From contig NZ_LR134356.1 of NCBI RefSeq assembly GCF_900637195.1, forward strand, positions 3,658,001 to 3,722,000: 64,000 bases of DNA, written 5' to 3'. The position numbers were made by a program, and so were the translations under genes. Position 1 is the first letter of the stretch. Each line of letters begins with the position of its first letter. Shown here piece by piece: positions 57,299-64,000 of this stretch. The notes beneath the pieces were generated by a model. The model was not told the origin of the DNA and did not search any database. It saw nothing but the letters and a program-made list of their open reading frames with translations. Source of the DNA: Mycolicibacterium aurum. GTDB lineage: Bacteria > Actinomycetota > Actinomycetes > Mycobacteriales > Mycobacteriaceae.

Positions 57299-58804
57299 AT
57301 GGCCGCCAAACCGCCTGCAACCTCCAGATACACCGAGACCGAGCGCAAGTTCGAGGTGGTCGAGGCGACGGTGTCGCCCTCATTTGAGGGCCTGGCCGCT
57401 GTCGGGCGGGTCGAGCGGGCACCGTCACAGTCCCTCGCGGCTGTGTACTTCGACACTCCGGACCACGACCTGGCCCGGCACCGCATCACGCTGCGCCGCC
57501 GCACGGGCGGAACCGATGAGGGATGGCATCTGAAGTTGCCGGCCGGCACCGATACCCGTACCGAGGTGCACGCCCCTCTCTCCGATGACGAGTCGCCCGA
57601 CCAGCCGGCCGTGCCGGACAGTTTGCGCGACGTGGTGCTGGCCATCGTGCGTGATCGCCCTCTGACGCCGGTGGCGCGCATCGACACCCTGCGGGTCGTC
57701 GAGAGGCTGTACGGGCCGGACGGTTCTGCAGTGGCCGAGTTCTGCGACGACCACGTGACCGCAAGCGCGGTGGGCGGCGACGAGCAGGCGTGGCGCGAAT
57801 GGGAGCTCGAGTTGGCTCCGGGGACCGGAACGGACGTGTTCGACCGGTTGACCAACCGGCTGCTGGACGCCGGCGCCGCGCCGGCGGCGCGGGGGTCGAA
57901 GCTCGCTCGGGTGCTGGCGACGAGCGGCGCCGACGTGGCGCCCGCCGACGACGCCACCGCTGCGCCGACGGACGCGGTGCGGCGCGCGGTGTCCCAGCAC
58001 ATCGCCGAGCTGGTGGAGTGGGATCGTGCGGTCCGGTCCGACGCCTGGGATTCCGTGCACCAGATGCGGGTGACGACCCGCAAGATCCGCAGCCTGCTGC
58101 AGTCGTCGGAGGGATCGTTCGACCTCGCCGACCATGAGTGGATTCTCGACGAGCTGCGCGAGCTCGCGGGTGTCCTCGGCATCGCACGGGACGCGGAGGT
58201 TTTGGCCGAGCGATACGAAGCTGCGCTGGACAAGCTGCCTGACACGAGTGTGCGGGGACCGGTGCGGGAACGACTGGTCGACGGCGCCAAGAAGCGGTAC
58301 GAGACGGGCTGGAAGCGGTCGCTGACGGCGATGCGGTCGCAGCGGTACTTCCGGCTGCTCGACGCGCTCGAGGCGCTGGTCGCCACCGGGCCGCCGCAGA
58401 GCGCCTCGGGTGAGGCGCCCGAGGAGCTGTCCATCGATTCCGCGTACAAGAGGGTCCGCAAGGCCGCCAAGGCTGCCCGCGCCGCGGCAGATGCCGATGT
58501 CGACGCCGACGAGGCGCTTCACCGGATTCGTAAGCGCGCCAAGCAGCTTCGATACACCGCTGCGGCGACCGGCGAGACCAAGGTGGCTGACCGCGCGAAG
58601 GCCATTCAGTCACTTCTGGGCGACCATCAAGACAGCGTGGTCAGTCGCACCCATCTGAGCCGGCAGGCCGAAGTCGCCCACACCGCCGGCGAGGACACCT
58701 TCACCTACGGAATCCTGTATCAGCAGGAAGCCGACCTGGCTCAGCGCTGCGAGGAGCAGATCGAGGACGCGCTGAAGAAGCTCGACAAGTCCGTCAAGTC
58801 CTGA
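57299..58804 (+). CDS. CYTH-CHAD domain protein, Rv2226-like
   Basis: A 501-residue two-domain protein. The N-terminal CYTH (triphosphate tunnel) domain has the ExExK motif (Glu13, Glu15, Lys17 in TETERKFEV), plus the strands AVYFDTPDHDLARHRITLRRR and GWHLKLP. The C-terminal CHAD domain (about 230-500) has the His/basic helices VHQMRVTTRKIRSLLQ and LHRIRKRAKQLRYTA that bind polyphosphate in characterised members. A role in polyphosphate or triphosphate handling is inferred. Start ATG at 57299 after AAAGGTGACA. It is followed by rnpB on the opposite strand, 12 bases from its 3' end. Confidence 0.92.
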   Translation: MAAKPPATSRYTETERKFEVVEATVSPSFEGLAAVGRVERAPSQSLAAVYFDTPDHDLARHRITLRRRTGGTDEGWHLKLPAGTDTRTEVHAPLSDDESPDQPAVPDSLRDVVLAIVRDRPLTPVARIDTLRVVERLYGPDGSAVAEFCDDHVTASAVGGDEQAWREWELELAPGTGTDVFDRLTNRLLDAGAAPAARGSKLARVLATSGADVAPADDATAAPTDAVRRAVSQHIAELVEWDRAVRSDAWDSVHQMRVTTRKIRSLLQSSEGSFDLADHEWILDELRELAGVLGIARDAEVLAERYEAALDKLPDTSVRGPVRERLVDGAKKRYETGWKRSLTAMRSQRYFRLLDALEALVATGPPQSASGEAPEELSIDSAYKRVRKAAKAARAAADADVDADEALHRIRKRAKQLRYTAAATGETKVADRAKAIQSLLGDHQDSVVSRTHLSRQAEVAHTAGEDTFTYGILYQQEADLAQRCEEQIEDALKKLDKSVKS

Positions 58805-58815
58805 CGGTCGTCGGG

Positions 58816-59227
58816 GGCGGATGAGCTGGCCTGTAAGCCGGATTCTGTTCCTCGCCGCCATGACTGGCGGCGAAGCGGCGACCATCCATCTGGACACACC
58901 GTTGCCGGGTGCCTCAAGCGGCCTACCCGCAGGCTCGGGCGAGCAGCCCTCGAACGCCTGCGCGGCCGCAACCAGGTTGCGGCCTTCTTGGCCTTGCTTC
59001 GGGTGGGGTTTGCCTAGCCACTCCGGTCACCCGGAGTGCTGGTGCGCTCTTACCGCACCTTTTCACCCTTACCGCCACAGCACCCGAAAGCACTATGGCG
59101 GCGGTCTGTTTTCTGTGGCACTTTCCCGCGAGTCGCCTCGGATTGCGGTTAGCAATCACCCTGCTCTGCGAAGTCCGGACTTTCCTCGACACTTTCGATG
59201 CCGCGGCCGCCCAGCCAGCTCATCCGC
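58816..59227 (-). ncRNA. rnpB: RNase P RNA, bacterial class A
   Basis: The catalytic RNA that matures tRNA 5' ends, read right to left. Universal segments are seen on the minus strand: GAGGAAAGTCCGGACTTC (P4 and J regions) near the 5' end, AGAGCAGGGTG, GGGAAAGTGCCACAGAAA, GGTAAGGGTGAAAAGGTGCG and, near the 3' end, AGAATCCGGCTTACAGGCC. P1 pairs GGATGAGCTGGC (59225-59214) with GCCAGCTCATCC (58830-58819). A TACCGT hexamer at 59239-59234 is placed correctly as -10. Open reading frames across this segment are spurious. Ends are good to about ten bases. Confidence 0.96.
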
Positions 59228-59233
59228 TCCACC

Positions 59234-59239
59234 ACGGTA
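59234..59239 (-). promoter_or_regulatory. Candidate -10 of rnpB
   Basis: TACCGT on the minus strand, about seven bases before the predicted RNA 5' end (59227). It overlaps one of two direct repeats noted at 59235-59266. Confidence 0.5.
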
Positions 59240-59266
59240 ATGCTTCGGTGCGAGTTTCCGGTAATG
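59235..59266 (+). repeat. Direct repeats CGGTAATG in the rnpB/araC-type gene intergenic region
   Basis: Two exact copies, 59235-59242 and 59259-59266, with 24 bases from start to start. They lie between the rnpB 5' end and the AraC-type gene start. AraC regulators commonly bind direct repeats about two helical turns apart, so this may be the operator of the neighbouring regulator. Confidence 0.4.
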
Positions 59267-59289
59267 AATGTCCGTCCGGGCCGACGGCT

Positions 59290-59295
59290 CATACT
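59290..59295 (+). promoter_or_regulatory. Candidate leaderless -10 of the AraC-type gene
   Basis: CATACT, six bases, then ATG at 59302; the same hexamer precedes ctaE and asnB. Confidence 0.45.
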
Positions 59296-59301
59296 TGGTC
59301 C

Positions 59302-59766
59302 ATGGCGCAAGCTCCCCCTGCCCGCCATCTGATGCGGGCCAAGGATCTTGTCGACGCCCGGTATTCGGAGCCGATCACGGTCGACGACCTGGCGGCGGCG
59401 GCCGGGCTGTCGCGGGCCCACTTCAGTCGGATGTTCGCCAGGTGCTTCGGCGAATCGCCGCACGCATACCTGCAGACGCGCCGGCTGGAGCGAGCGGCGT
59501 CGCTGTTGCGTCACACCGACAGGTCGGTGGCCGACATCTGCGTGATGGTCGGTCTGCAGAGCGTGGGCTCGTTCACCACCAGCTTTGCCCGCACCTACGG
59601 ATTGCCCCCTGCGGCGTACCGCGCGTCCATGCCGCCTGCCGCCGTCCATGCGCGGATTCCGAGCTGCATTCTGAGCCGCGACACCCGCCCCAAGGCGGAC
59701 AGTCGCGTCACCGCGGCGGCCAAGACAGCACACGGGGAGAAGACGGGCCGATCCCCCGCGTCGTAA
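59302..59766 (+). CDS. AraC-family transcriptional regulator (HTH-only)
   Basis: A 154-residue regulator with only the AraC DNA-binding domain (about 10-108) and no ligand domain. Both helix-turn-helix motifs are seen: ITVDDLAAAAGLSRAHFSRM and RSVADICVMVGLQSVGSFTT, followed by the signature FARTYGLPPAAYR. The C-terminal 45 residues are basic and lack a known fold. It is followed after nine bases by a VOC-family gene, so the regulator likely controls or senses the pathway of that enzyme; the AraC-VOC pairing is common in actinobacteria. Confidence 0.9.
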   Translation: MAQAPPARHLMRAKDLVDARYSEPITVDDLAAAAGLSRAHFSRMFARCFGESPHAYLQTRRLERAASLLRHTDRSVADICVMVGLQSVGSFTTSFARTYGLPPAAYRASMPPAAVHARIPSCILSRDTRPKADSRVTAAAKTAHGEKTGRSPAS

Positions 59767-59775
59767 CGTCGGGCC

Positions 59776-60210
59776 ATGATCAAGATCGCCTCGGCCCACC
59801 TGTGGGTACACGACCAGGAAGTCGCGCTGAAGTTCTGGACCGACAAGGTCGGAATGGAAGTGCGCCAAGATGTTTCACTGCCCGACGTCGACGGCATCTT
59901 CCGCTGGCTGACGGTCGGGCCGCCCGGACAGGACGACGTCTCCATCGTGCTGATGGCAGTGCCCGGCGAGCCCGTCATGGACGAATCCACACGGAAGCAG
60001 GTGCTCGATCTGACCGCGAAGGGTTTTGCGGGCACCATATTCCTGACCACGCAGGATTGCCGCGCCAGCTTTGACGAGCTCTCGGCGCGCGGCGTGGAAT
60101 TCACCGAGGAACCCCACGAGATGCCCTACGGCATCGACTGTGGATTCCGGGATCCCTCCGGCAACAGCGTCCGCCTCACCCAGCTTGCGGAAATCCCCAC
60201 GGGCGCCTAG
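59776..60210 (+). CDS. VOC-family (glyoxalase/bleomycin-resistance) protein
   Basis: A 144-residue vicinal-oxygen-chelate protein with two beta-alpha-beta3 halves: KIASAHLWVHDQEVALKFWT starts the first and TIFLTTQDCRASFDELSARG the second, and CGFRDPSGNSVRLTQ closes the fold with the FxDPxGN motif. Candidate metal residues are His8, Glu-type positions in the halves and the C-terminal polar residues; whether a metal is bound is uncertain. Cotranscribed with the AraC-type gene. Substrate unknown; dioxygenase, lyase or drug-binding roles all exist in the family. Confidence 0.88.
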   Translation: MIKIASAHLWVHDQEVALKFWTDKVGMEVRQDVSLPDVDGIFRWLTVGPPGQDDVSIVLMAVPGEPVMDESTRKQVLDLTAKGFAGTIFLTTQDCRASFDELSARGVEFTEEPHEMPYGIDCGFRDPSGNSVRLTQLAEIPTGA

Positions 60211-60239
60211 CAATTCGCCGCAACGTCGTCCACCTCTCG

Positions 60240-61532
60240 TCAGGCGGCGGTGCGTGGTTCGAAGGTGATGATGTCGATGCCGAGTTGGCCTTCGACGAGG
60301 CTGAGTTGTCGGCGGATGCGTGTTCCGGGCAGTGGTGGGGCGATGGAGTGGTACACCGCGTGGGTGGGGGTTCGAAATTCGGCGGTGTGGTCGCCGTCGT
60401 GGTCGGTGGTGGTGACGGTCCAGTCGGGGGCTTCTTTGGTGTAGTTGCAGGCTTGGCACATGCCGAGTCCGTTGAGGGCGGTGGTGGGTCCGCCGTGGCG
60501 GTCGGGGGTGGCGTGGTCGTGGTGGCGGATGGGGGCGTTGCAGAACGGGGTGCGGCAGGTTTGGTCGCGCAGCCCGATGAACCTTGCAAGGCCTTTGGGG
60601 AAGATCCGGGCCCGGGATTCCATCGCGACTAGCTGCCCGCTTCTGGGGTGGCGGTAGAGGCGGCGCAACGTCGCTTTGGCCTGGGCATCGGCGACCGCGT
60701 CGCCGGTGAGCTTGCAGGCGAACCCGGCCGGGACCGGGCCGTATCCGTCGAGCCAGGCCGGCTCGGTGTCATCACCGGCGAGTGTGGTGTCGGCCATGAC
60801 CAGGTTCAGGGCCACCGATACCGGTGCGGTGACCGCGCGTCCGGTGATCCGTTCGCAGGCGGTGTCGGCCATGATCTGGTGACGCGAGCGGCCGTCACCG
60901 ATGGTGTCGGCGTGGCGGGTGAGTGCGGCGTAGATGCTCACGGCCTGGGCCACCGGCAGCAGCAGCGATACGTAGGCCATCGTGTTGGGGGCGGGTCGGA
61001 TGGTGACGCAGCGGTCCTGTTCGGCTTTGGTGTTGTGTTCCACCACCGCGGCGACGTCGAGGCGGGCGGCGATCTTCTTGGCTTCGGCTTCGACGCGGTT
61101 GTTGCCCCAGTGGTCGAATTTCGCGGTGTCGGCGCATAGTTCGGCGTCGAGCTGCCGGCGATGCTCCACAGTGAGGCAGGCCGATTCCCGCACGATGAGG
61201 GTGGCCCGCCATTCTGAGAGCGCCCCGCACTCCAAGGCGGCCAGGGTGTGGGGCATCTCCTGGACCAACGCCTGCGCGAACCCCAGGTGCTGATTGCCTT
61301 TCACCGGGGCGTCGCGGCGGGCCAGCGCGATCTCCGAGGCGAGCCCTTTCCCGCGGCGGCGGGCGGACACTCCCGCCGCCTGCTCGGCGTCGCGGCGTTT
61401 GGCCGCCCACAGTGCGGTGGCCCGGGCCTGCGCCGCGGCTGCGGCCGATTTCAGTCGTTCGCAGCGCTCGACCAGGGCCCGCAACTCCGCCTGCGACGCA
61501 TCCCTGTCGATATCGAACATACTTTCGAACAC
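60240..61532 (-). CDS. DUF222/HNH endonuclease protein of the 13E12 repeat family
   Basis: A 430-residue protein: a DUF222 domain (about 15-310) and an HNH nuclease domain (326-371) with CRTPFC, the HNH core IRHHDHATPDRHGG, LNGLGMCQACNYTKE and four zinc-type cysteines. REP13E12 proteins are multicopy in mycobacteria and are phage-like integration targets in M. tuberculosis; their function is unknown. The gene is intact. Base composition is GTGG/GCGG-rich and repetitive, unlike the neighbours, which fits a mobile or multicopy family, but I see no terminal repeats around it. Confidence 0.9.
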   Translation of the reverse strand: MFESMFDIDRDASQAELRALVERCERLKSAAAAAQARATALWAAKRRDAEQAAGVSARRRGKGLASEIALARRDAPVKGNQHLGFAQALVQEMPHTLAALECGALSEWRATLIVRESACLTVEHRRQLDAELCADTAKFDHWGNNRVEAEAKKIAARLDVAAVVEHNTKAEQDRCVTIRPAPNTMAYVSLLLPVAQAVSIYAALTRHADTIGDGRSRHQIMADTACERITGRAVTAPVSVALNLVMADTTLAGDDTEPAWLDGYGPVPAGFACKLTGDAVADAQAKATLRRLYRHPRSGQLVAMESRARIFPKGLARFIGLRDQTCRTPFCNAPIRHHDHATPDRHGGPTTALNGLGMCQACNYTKEAPDWTVTTTDHDGDHTAEFRTPTHAVYHSIAPPLPGTRIRRQLSLVEGQLGIDIITFEPRTAA

Positions 61533-61568
61533 GACACCGACGCTACCCCGCCGGTCCGACAGATCCGA

Positions 61569-62192
61569 TCAGGACAACCGCTTGAGCACGATCAGGTTGT
61601 CGATCAGTACACCGGCCTGCCCGTCGGGTCCCACGGCGTCGCGTTCCACCGTCTCGACGCGCAGGTGCTCCCAGCACCCCGGGCCGAGATCAATCGTGCC
61701 GAGTACCTCGTCCACCGTCGGAAACACGTGGTCGTGGACGTGCTTGGCCCAGGGCGGCGCGGCGCCGTGATCCACGACCATAAGCAACCCTCCCGGCGCG
61801 ACCGCCCGCGCCGCGGCCGCGAAGATCCGCTCCCGGTCCAGGTGCACCATCGACTGCAGGAACTGCGCCGAGATGAGGTCGAATGTGCCTTCCGGCAACG
61901 ACTCCGACAGGTTCATCTGGCGCAGATCGACGCGGTCGGACAGCCCGCGCACGGCAGCCTCGTCTGCGGCCCGCCCCAACGCGGTCTCGGAGATGTCGAC
62001 GCCGACAACCTGCCAGCCGTGCTCGGCCAGCCATATCGTGTCGCCCCCCTCACCGCAGCCGAGGTCCAGCGCCCGACCCGGCGGCAACGGCTCGGCCACC
62101 GCGGCGAGCCACGGGTTGACCCGTCCGCTCCAGATCCGGTCCCGCTCGGCGTACCGGTCTTCCCAGTGTTTCTTGACCTCAGGTGTTGTCAT
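61569..62192 (-). CDS. Class I SAM-dependent methyltransferase
   Basis: A 207-residue methyltransferase with motif I RALDLGCGEGGDTIWLA (41-51 core), motif II GWQVVGVDIS, and PEGTFDLISAQFLQSMVHLD. The start MTTPEVKKHWEDRYAERDRI resembles thiol/thiopurine or tellurite-resistance (TehB-like) methyltransferases. The ATG at 62192 overlaps the stop of the oxidoreductase gene (ATGA), and GGAGGA lies just upstream inside that gene. Coupled synthesis with a dithiol-type flavoenzyme suggests a shared thiol or chalcogen substrate; this is inference. Confidence 0.88.
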   Translation of the reverse strand: MTTPEVKKHWEDRYAERDRIWSGRVNPWLAAVAEPLPPGRALDLGCGEGGDTIWLAEHGWQVVGVDISETALGRAADEAAVRGLSDRVDLRQMNLSESLPEGTFDLISAQFLQSMVHLDRERIFAAAARAVAPGGLLMVVDHGAAPPWAKHVHDHVFPTVDEVLGTIDLGPGCWEHLRVETVERDAVGPDGQAGVLIDNLIVLKRLS

Positions 62193-63103
62193 TTCTCCTC
62201 CATAAAGCTCGCTACCACCGAGGCCGCCGCCGCCGAACCGGCCGCAATCGCGGCGGCCACCTGCGGCATCTGTGCACACACGTCACCTGCCGCGAGTACT
62301 CCCGGTACCGATGTTCGGTACATGGCGTCGATCTCGATCGGCTCCGCCGAAACCGGCCCTGCCGCTGCGAAACCGACGCCCAGCTTGGACGCCAGCACGG
62401 AACGTTGGCGCAATGTGCTGGCCACCAGCAGCCCGCGGCGTGCAAGGCTCTCGCCGTCGGCGAACCTCACGGCCGTCAACTCCCCGTCCGCCGAGACCAA
62501 CTCGGCCACCGCTCGCTCCTCGACCCGCACCCCGGCCTCGGCCAGGCGGGCACGGTGATCGCCGCCGAGTTCGGCAGGACCGTCGGTCATCAGCACGACG
62601 TCGTCGCTCCAACCGCGCAGCATCGTCGCCATGTGCACCGCGCGTTCACCGTTCGCCAACACCGCCAGCGGCTGGTCGCGCACCTCCCAGCCGTGGCAGA
62701 ACGGACAGTGGAAGACCGAGGTCCCCCACAGTTCAGCCAGCCCCGGCACCGCAGGCGACTCGTACCGCATGCCCATCGCCAGCAGTACCCGGCGCGCCCG
62801 GACCACATCGCCGTCCGCCAACTCCAACGCGAAGCCGCCCTCGGCCACCGCTCCCGCGATCACCTCGCCGTCCCGCACGGCGACGCTCGGATAGGCGCCC
62901 AGCTCGGAACGCCCCTGCGCGTACAGCTGCGCGGGCGGCACACCGTCGAACCCCAGCAGGCCACCGATGCCATGCGCGGCCAAGTTGCTCTGCGCGCCCG
63001 CGTCCACCATCAGCACATGCCGGCGCGCCCGCCCCAGAACGAGTGCGGCGCTCAACCCGGCAGCCCCGCCGCCGACGATCACGCAATCCCAGATCTTCTC
63101 CAT
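62189..63103 (-). CDS. FAD-dependent thioredoxin-reductase-like oxidoreductase (CxxC)
   Basis: A 304-residue flavoprotein of the thioredoxin reductase fold. FAD binding: CVIVGGGAAGLSAALVLGRA (core 11-16) and VPGVLAAGDVCAQMPQVAAA. The redox pair is Cys133/Cys136 in HCPFCHGWEVRDQPL, where His137 follows directly, as in dithiol oxidases of the GliT/HlmI type. The usual NADPH motif (GGGDSA) is replaced by LANGERAVHMA, so NADPH binding is doubtful and oxygen may be the acceptor. ATG at 63103 after AAGGTGG. Divergent from an XRE-cupin gene, 46 bases apart, and coupled to a methyltransferase. Confidence 0.87.
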   Translation of the reverse strand: MEKIWDCVIVGGGAAGLSAALVLGRARRHVLMVDAGAQSNLAAHGIGGLLGFDGVPPAQLYAQGRSELGAYPSVAVRDGEVIAGAVAEGGFALELADGDVVRARRVLLAMGMRYESPAVPGLAELWGTSVFHCPFCHGWEVRDQPLAVLANGERAVHMATMLRGWSDDVVLMTDGPAELGGDHRARLAEAGVRVEERAVAELVSADGELTAVRFADGESLARRGLLVASTLRQRSVLASKLGVGFAAAGPVSAEPIEIDAMYRTSVPGVLAAGDVCAQMPQVAAAIAAGSAAAASVVASFMEEK

Positions 63104-63139
63104 GACACCACCTTGCCCCGGGTCGTCGAAGATGCCAAG

Positions 63140-63164
63140 CTCATTTGCCATGAAGGCAAACGAG
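63140..63164. promoter_or_regulatory. Inverted repeat across the start codon of the XRE-cupin gene
   Basis: CTCATTTGCC, spacer ATGAA, GGCAAACGAG: ten-base arms with one mismatch. The core TTTGCC/GGCAAA is perfect. It covers the ATG at 63150 and lies 37 bases from the divergent oxidoreductase start, as expected of an autoregulatory operator. Confidence 0.55.
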
Positions 63165-63737
63165 GACGATGAGGGCGTCGACGCCCGCGTACGACGCCGA
63201 CTCCGGGACCTGCGTCTGCAGCGCGGCATGACACTCGAGGACGTCGCGAGCCGATCCAGCATCGACATCTCCACACTCAGCCGGCTGGAGTCCGGCAAGC
63301 GCCGGTTGGCGCTGGACCATCTGCCCCGGCTGGCGGGCGCGTTGTCGGTGAGCACCGACGAGTTGCTTCGCGCACCCGAGATCGAGGACCCACGCGTGCG
63401 GGGAAACTCCCACACCCACAACATGATCACGTTCTGGCCGCTGACCGGCCAGGGCCCCGCCGGGGGGCTGCACGCCTACAAGATCCGCATCAGCGCCAGG
63501 AGGAAGACGCCGCCGGTCGAGCTCCCCGTCCACGAAGGCCACGACTGGATGTACGTGCTGTCAGGCCAGCTTCGGCTGCTACTCGGCGACCGCGACTTCA
63601 CCATCAAACCCGGTGAGGCAGTGGAGTTCTCGACGTGGACGCCACACTGGTTCGGCGTGGTGGACGGCCCGGTGGAGGCGCTGGCGTTGCTCGGGCTGCA
63701 CGGCGAACGCGTGCACCTGCACACCGATCAGAGGTAG
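63150..63737 (+). CDS. XRE-family regulator with C-terminal cupin domain
   Basis: A 195-residue regulator: an XRE helix-turn-helix (about 14-70, LRDLRLQRGMTLEDVASRSS, DISTLSRLESGKRRL) joined to a cupin sensor (about 95-195, LPVHEGHDWMYVLSGQLRLL, GEAVEFSTWTPHWFG). The cupin has His residues at metal-binding positions (VHEGHDW and PHWFG). Such proteins repress neighbouring genes until a small ligand binds. The start lies inside an inverted repeat. Divergent from the flavoenzyme gene; its 3' end overlaps the next gene on the minus strand by ten bases. Confidence 0.9.
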   Translation: MKANEDDEGVDARVRRRLRDLRLQRGMTLEDVASRSSIDISTLSRLESGKRRLALDHLPRLAGALSVSTDELLRAPEIEDPRVRGNSHTHNMITFWPLTGQGPAGGLHAYKIRISARRKTPPVELPVHEGHDWMYVLSGQLRLLLGDRDFTIKPGEAVEFSTWTPHWFGVVDGPVEALALLGLHGERVHLHTDQR

Positions 63738-64000
63738 GAGGTCTGGTTGACCAGTCGCACCGATGCTGCCCCGTCCGGGTAGAACTCCGCGATCGACAGC
63801 GAGGCCAGATCGAGGTGCAGCCGATACAGGATCGCCGGCCCGGCATCGAGCGCGATGCGCAGCAGCGTCTTGATCGGAGTCACGTGTGAGACCAGCAGCA
63901 CCGTCTGGCCCGCATGATCGGCGAGGATCCGCTGCTGCGCCCGGCTCACGCGCGCCGCGACGGCGTCGAAACTCTCCCCGCCCGGCGGCGGCACCGACGT
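63728..64000 (-). CDS. Histidine phosphatase (CobC-like) domain, C-terminal part; Rv2228c-like RNase H/phosphatase
   Basis: Only the last ~90 codons are inside the window; the 5' part lies to the right. The visible sequence has GGESFDAVAARVSRAQQRIL, VLLVSHVTPIKTLLRIALDA and the terminal SVRLVNQTSYL, the end of the bifunctional RNase H plus alpha-ribazole-phosphatase-like protein Rv2228c. The SHVTP histidine is the second catalytic His of the histidine phosphatase superfamily; the RHG motif and the RNase H domain are outside the window. In M. tuberculosis it also lies near rnpB. Confidence 0.85.
   Translation of the reverse strand, partial: TSVPPPGGESFDAVAARVSRAQQRILADHAGQTVLLVSHVTPIKTLLRIALDAGPAILYRLHLDLASLSIAEFYPDGAASVRLVNQTSYL

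Noticed and set aside
58780..58820. Intrinsic terminator between the CYTH-CHAD gene and rnpB
   Set aside because: CCGTCA/TGACGG can form a six-pair stem on the minus strand, but no T-rich tail follows on either strand.
58821..59240. Open frames inside the rnpB region on both strands
   Set aside because: The segment has the conserved sequence blocks and P1 pairing of RNase P RNA, so the frames are fortuitous.

Overview
The window is high-GC actinobacterial DNA whose gene order follows, almost gene by gene, the Mycobacterium tuberculosis segment from about Rv2184c to Rv2228c (recognised from memory, not by a search). Genes absent from that segment (wax-ester synthase, alkaline phosphatase lipoprotein, 13E12-type HNH protein and others), the frequent GTG starts and the MmpS, mycolate and F420 signatures point to a non-tuberculous, probably fast-growing Mycobacterium/Mycolicibacterium. 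I see no IS element, prophage, CRISPR array or tRNA, and no gene-free stretch above 300 bases; rnpB is the only RNA gene.

Layout. 1-1.2 kb: end of an ArsA-like ATPase and two SRPBCC proteins. 1.3-6.7 kb: fadD15, then a leftward envelope block (pimB', a membrane HExxH protein, ripC, a small four-Cys protein). 6.8-9.6 kb: DEDDh exonuclease/UvrC-like fusion against trpD. 9.6-17.4 kb: the respiratory locus ctaE-qcrC-qcrA-qcrB (rightward) and ctaC, ctaF, mmpS3 and a DUF2561-type gene (leftward), encoding the core of the bcc-aa3 supercomplex. 17.5-29.3 kb: asnB, adenosine kinase, an A-type Fe-S carrier, glycerate kinase, cobT-cobS, ilvE, gcvT, pepB. 29.3-38 kb: ephD-like fusion, alkaline phosphatase, then dlaT-Rv2216-like-lipB-lipA-DUF4191, which places lipoate synthesis beside its main acceptor. 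38-48.4 kb: Tat lipoprotein amidohydrolase, RDD protein, glnA1 (with a GlnR-type box), DoxX, an F420 oxidoreductase/thioesterase pair, glnE and glnA2, a nitrogen-control cluster. 48.5-57.1 kb: two Hip1-type proteases split by a GNAT gene, WS/DGAT, panB, enoyl-CoA hydratase, an orphan fatty-acyl-AMP ligase. 57.3-64 kb: CYTH-CHAD protein, rnpB, AraC+VOC pair, HNH protein, a methyltransferase/FAD-dithiol oxidoreductase pair divergent from an XRE-cupin regulator, and the 3' end of an RNase H/CobC-type gene.

Themes. Many genes have a TANNNT-like -10 hexamer 6-8 bases before ATG/GTG and no Shine-Dalgarno, as expected for leaderless mycobacterial transcripts. Operons are tightly coupled (ATGA/GTGA overlaps). 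Convergent genes abut or overlap, without terminators.

Best leads: loss of the nucleophile aspartate and shortening of the cap in the EphD hydrolase domain; a near-perfect inverted repeat across the start codon of the XRE-cupin gene, beside an oxidoreductase that keeps CxxC but not the usual NADPH motif; perfect 16-base palindromes before both ctaE and ctaC; a full GlnR-type four-element box before glnA1; the membrane metalloprotease-like protein coupled to ripC and pimB'; and a standalone FAAL without a polyketide synthase.
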